Both the position numbers and the translations under genes were made by a program. Of a stretch of DNA of 6,855 nt, positions 5,815-6,855 are shown piece after piece; within the stretch, counting starts at the first letter, position 1, and each line of letters starts with the position of its first letter. The notes under the pieces are model-generated. The model searched no databases and had not been told where the DNA came from. It worked only from the letters and a program-made list of their open reading frames with translations. The stretch is from Cellvibrionaceae bacterium (GTDB taxonomy: Bacteria; Pseudomonadota; Gammaproteobacteria; Pseudomonadales; Cellvibrionaceae), in contig JAUVQU010000123.1 in assembly GCA_030597965.1 (NCBI GenBank), positions 1-6,855 on the forward strand, read 5' to 3'.

Positions 5815-6327
5815 TTAAATGCCAGCAATTACCCGATGAGTTTGCGGATACCAACTCATCAGCTCATAGGGTGGATTTATTGATTCAGTTTGAAACCCGA
5901 GGCGCAAATACAGCTGTTTCGCACCAATATTCCCTTGCTCGACAGTCAATACCATTGGAGCTCCAACTTGCGCAGCCGCCATTTGGAAAGATTGGATCAC
6001 CGCCTGCCCAAAACCCAGCCCGCGAGCTTTAGGCAATAAAGCAAGATCTATAAGGCGCACTTCATTACTACCAAAATCAAGCGTTGCCTTCCCAATCGCC
6101 TCATGATGTTTTTCGATAATAAAGTACATAGCGTTAGGAAACTGATCACCGTACCCCTGAGTCTGAGCCCGAAACTGCATTTCTATAATTGACTCAATAA
6201 AATCTTGCTCACCATCTATCAGTTGCAAATCATTTCTTGTCGAGTGAAATAACTGCTCCAGAAACACTTTATCTGAAGGGCGAGAGGGCCTTATATGTAA
6301 TCCATCCGGTAATTCCAACTTCTGCAC
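5815..6327 (-). CDS. GNAT-family N-acetyltransferase
   Basis: Seen: 170 residues spanning a normal single GNAT domain. The N-terminal strand is HIRPSRPSD (11-19), followed by helices around FLEQLFHSTRNDL (22-34). Motif A has strand VRLIDLALLPKAR (90-102) and the acetyl-CoA pyrophosphate loop RGLGFG (102-107). Motif B is LTVEQGNIGAKQLYLRLGF (127-145), with Asn133, Tyr140 and the GF turn. Known: the fold transfers acetyl from acetyl-CoA to an amine, but the substrate cannot be read from sequence. The start is GTG, not ATG. It is supported by GGGGGAG 7 nt upstream and an in-frame TAA just beyond it. The gene sits 94 nt before the DUF6916-like gene with no clear terminator. Whether it belongs to the collar cassette functionally, for example by modifying its proteins, is open. 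Confidence 0.92.
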   Translation of the reverse strand: MQKLELPDGLHIRPSRPSDKVFLEQLFHSTRNDLQLIDGEQDFIESIIEMQFRAQTQGYGDQFPNAMYFIIEKHHEAIGKATLDFGSNEVRLIDLALLPKARGLGFGQAVIQSFQMAAAQVGAPMVLTVEQGNIGAKQLYLRLGFQTESINPPYELMSWYPQTHRVIAGI

Positions 6328-6363
6328 CGTTATACTCCCCCATAATTAAGTAATGCGACTTCG

Positions 6364-6392
6364 GTTATTCATAACTATTAATATTCAATATT
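6364..6392. repeat. Two short palindromes in the spacer between the NHL-repeat and acetyltransferase genes
   Basis: AATATTcAATATT (6380-6392) lies just past the stop of the NHL-repeat gene, and GTTAT-tc-ATAAC (6364-6375) follows it. Both are perfect but short and AT-rich with no T-run, so they make poor terminators. They may be protein-binding sites upstream of the acetyltransferase gene or random AT-rich symmetry. Confidence 0.35.
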
Positions 6393-6395
6393 GTT

Positions 6396-6855
6396 TTAGA
6401 TGGTTGGTAACGCACTCCCATCTGGCGTAAAGTGCCACTCTCGATCACCCAGCACGCCGCCCTTCACGACCAAAGAGTCTCGCCCATCAATGCTTCTCAC
6501 CATTTGCACCGGACTTACCCGTGCTTGACCATACTGGCGCACAAATTGGTTATTAGAAGTGAAGACTTTTATTTGTCGCGCCCCCGAGTCCCACACGTGA
6601 ATATTGCCCAAGGAATCTAACGTTAATGAGCTGGGCCCGTTCAGCTGCTCCGGTTTATCAATGCCAAACTCACCTATTTTTTGGACAAACGCCCCATTGG
6701 AACTCAGGTGGGTAATGGCGTGCTGGCCGGTAAACAGAGCAAAAACATCGCCACTTTCACTCACTGCAAAGTCTTTTAAAATGCCTAGTTGATCACTAAA
6801 TTGGATTTCGAAACGATACTGCAAAGAGGCTGAATCATAGACATGAATTGAAGGC
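6396..6855 (-). CDS. NHL-repeat beta-propeller protein, C-terminal part (5' end outside window)
   Basis: Seen: the frame is open from the window edge to a TAA at 6398-6396, giving about 152 residues. A TTG at 6824 can be taken as a start, but ten in-frame codons upstream of it (PSIHVYDSAS) continue the same repeat pattern, so the real start lies outside. Repeating blades read IHVYDSASLQYRFEI, FAVSESGDVFALFTGQHAITHLS, LNGPSSLTLDSLGNIHVWDSG, then RQIKVFTSNNQFVRQYG and a closing WHFTPDGSALPTI. The 'L..D..GNI.V.DSG...I.VF...G....' rhythm is diagnostic of NHL blades. Known: NHL propellers act as binding platforms and some are secreted. The signal peptide and other domains would lie beyond the edge. 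It is separated from the acetyltransferase gene by 68 nt. Confidence 0.82.
   Translation of the reverse strand, partial: PSIHVYDSASLQYRFEIQFSDQLGILKDFAVSESGDVFALFTGQHAITHLSSNGAFVQKIGEFGIDKPEQLNGPSSLTLDSLGNIHVWDSGARQIKVFTSNNQFVRQYGQARVSPVQMVRSIDGRDSLVVKGGVLGDREWHFTPDGSALPTI

Noticed and set aside
6364..6392. Rho-independent terminator after the NHL-repeat gene
   Set aside because: The stems are short and AT-only or nearly so, and no T-run follows on the coding strand.

Overview
The window is a fully co-oriented, minus-strand stretch of a bacterial chromosome. Read 3' to 5' on the given strand, it carries eight genes: an NHL-repeat protein cut by the window's right edge, a GNAT acetyltransferase, a small DUF6916-like protein, three tandem tail-collar (microcystin-dependent-protein type) paralogues, a secreted S8 subtilisin-like protease, a TIGR03032-family protein, and the start of a large exported Ig/cadherin-repeat surface protein that runs off the left edge. 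The moderate base composition, Shine-Dalgarno use, gene families and style of the Ig/cadherin repeats suggest a Gammaproteobacterium, probably marine or environmental. That assignment is inference. No tRNA, rRNA, CRISPR array, transposase, integrase or phage structural gene other than the collar-type proteins is visible.

Right part (about 5720-6855): the end of the NHL-repeat protein, a 68-nt AT-rich spacer with two short palindromes, then a GTG-started acetyltransferase, then a 94-nt spacer with a 14-bp tandem direct repeat and a weak promoter-like pair.

Centre (about 3771-5720): the DUF6916-like gene followed by three collar genes separated by only 10 nt each. Both 10-nt junctions place the downstream ribosome-binding site across the upstream stop codon. 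The three proteins align without gaps over about 65 N-terminal residues and share the C-terminal ending YP(P/S)RN. They differ in the central loop, as in tail-tip or adhesin families whose variable part makes contact with a target.

Left part (1-3749): a secreted subtilase with its complete catalytic set, a TIGR03032 beta-propeller-like protein, and, overlapping it by ATGA, the signal-peptide-bearing surface protein. The reading frame of the surface protein is cut by one in-frame TAA exactly where the repeat family has a conserved Gln (VG-Q-TLTGSY, CAA to TAA). The frame then stays open for 265 more codons to the window edge. This is either a recent nonsense allele or a sequence error.

Taken together, the locus looks like a non-phage cassette: collar-type tip proteins plus DUF6916, a processing or maturation protease, a TIGR03032 protein and a giant exported adhesin. 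I infer that it builds or decorates a cell-surface or secreted adhesive structure. No gene in it has a function that can be read directly from sequence except the protease and the acetyltransferase fold.
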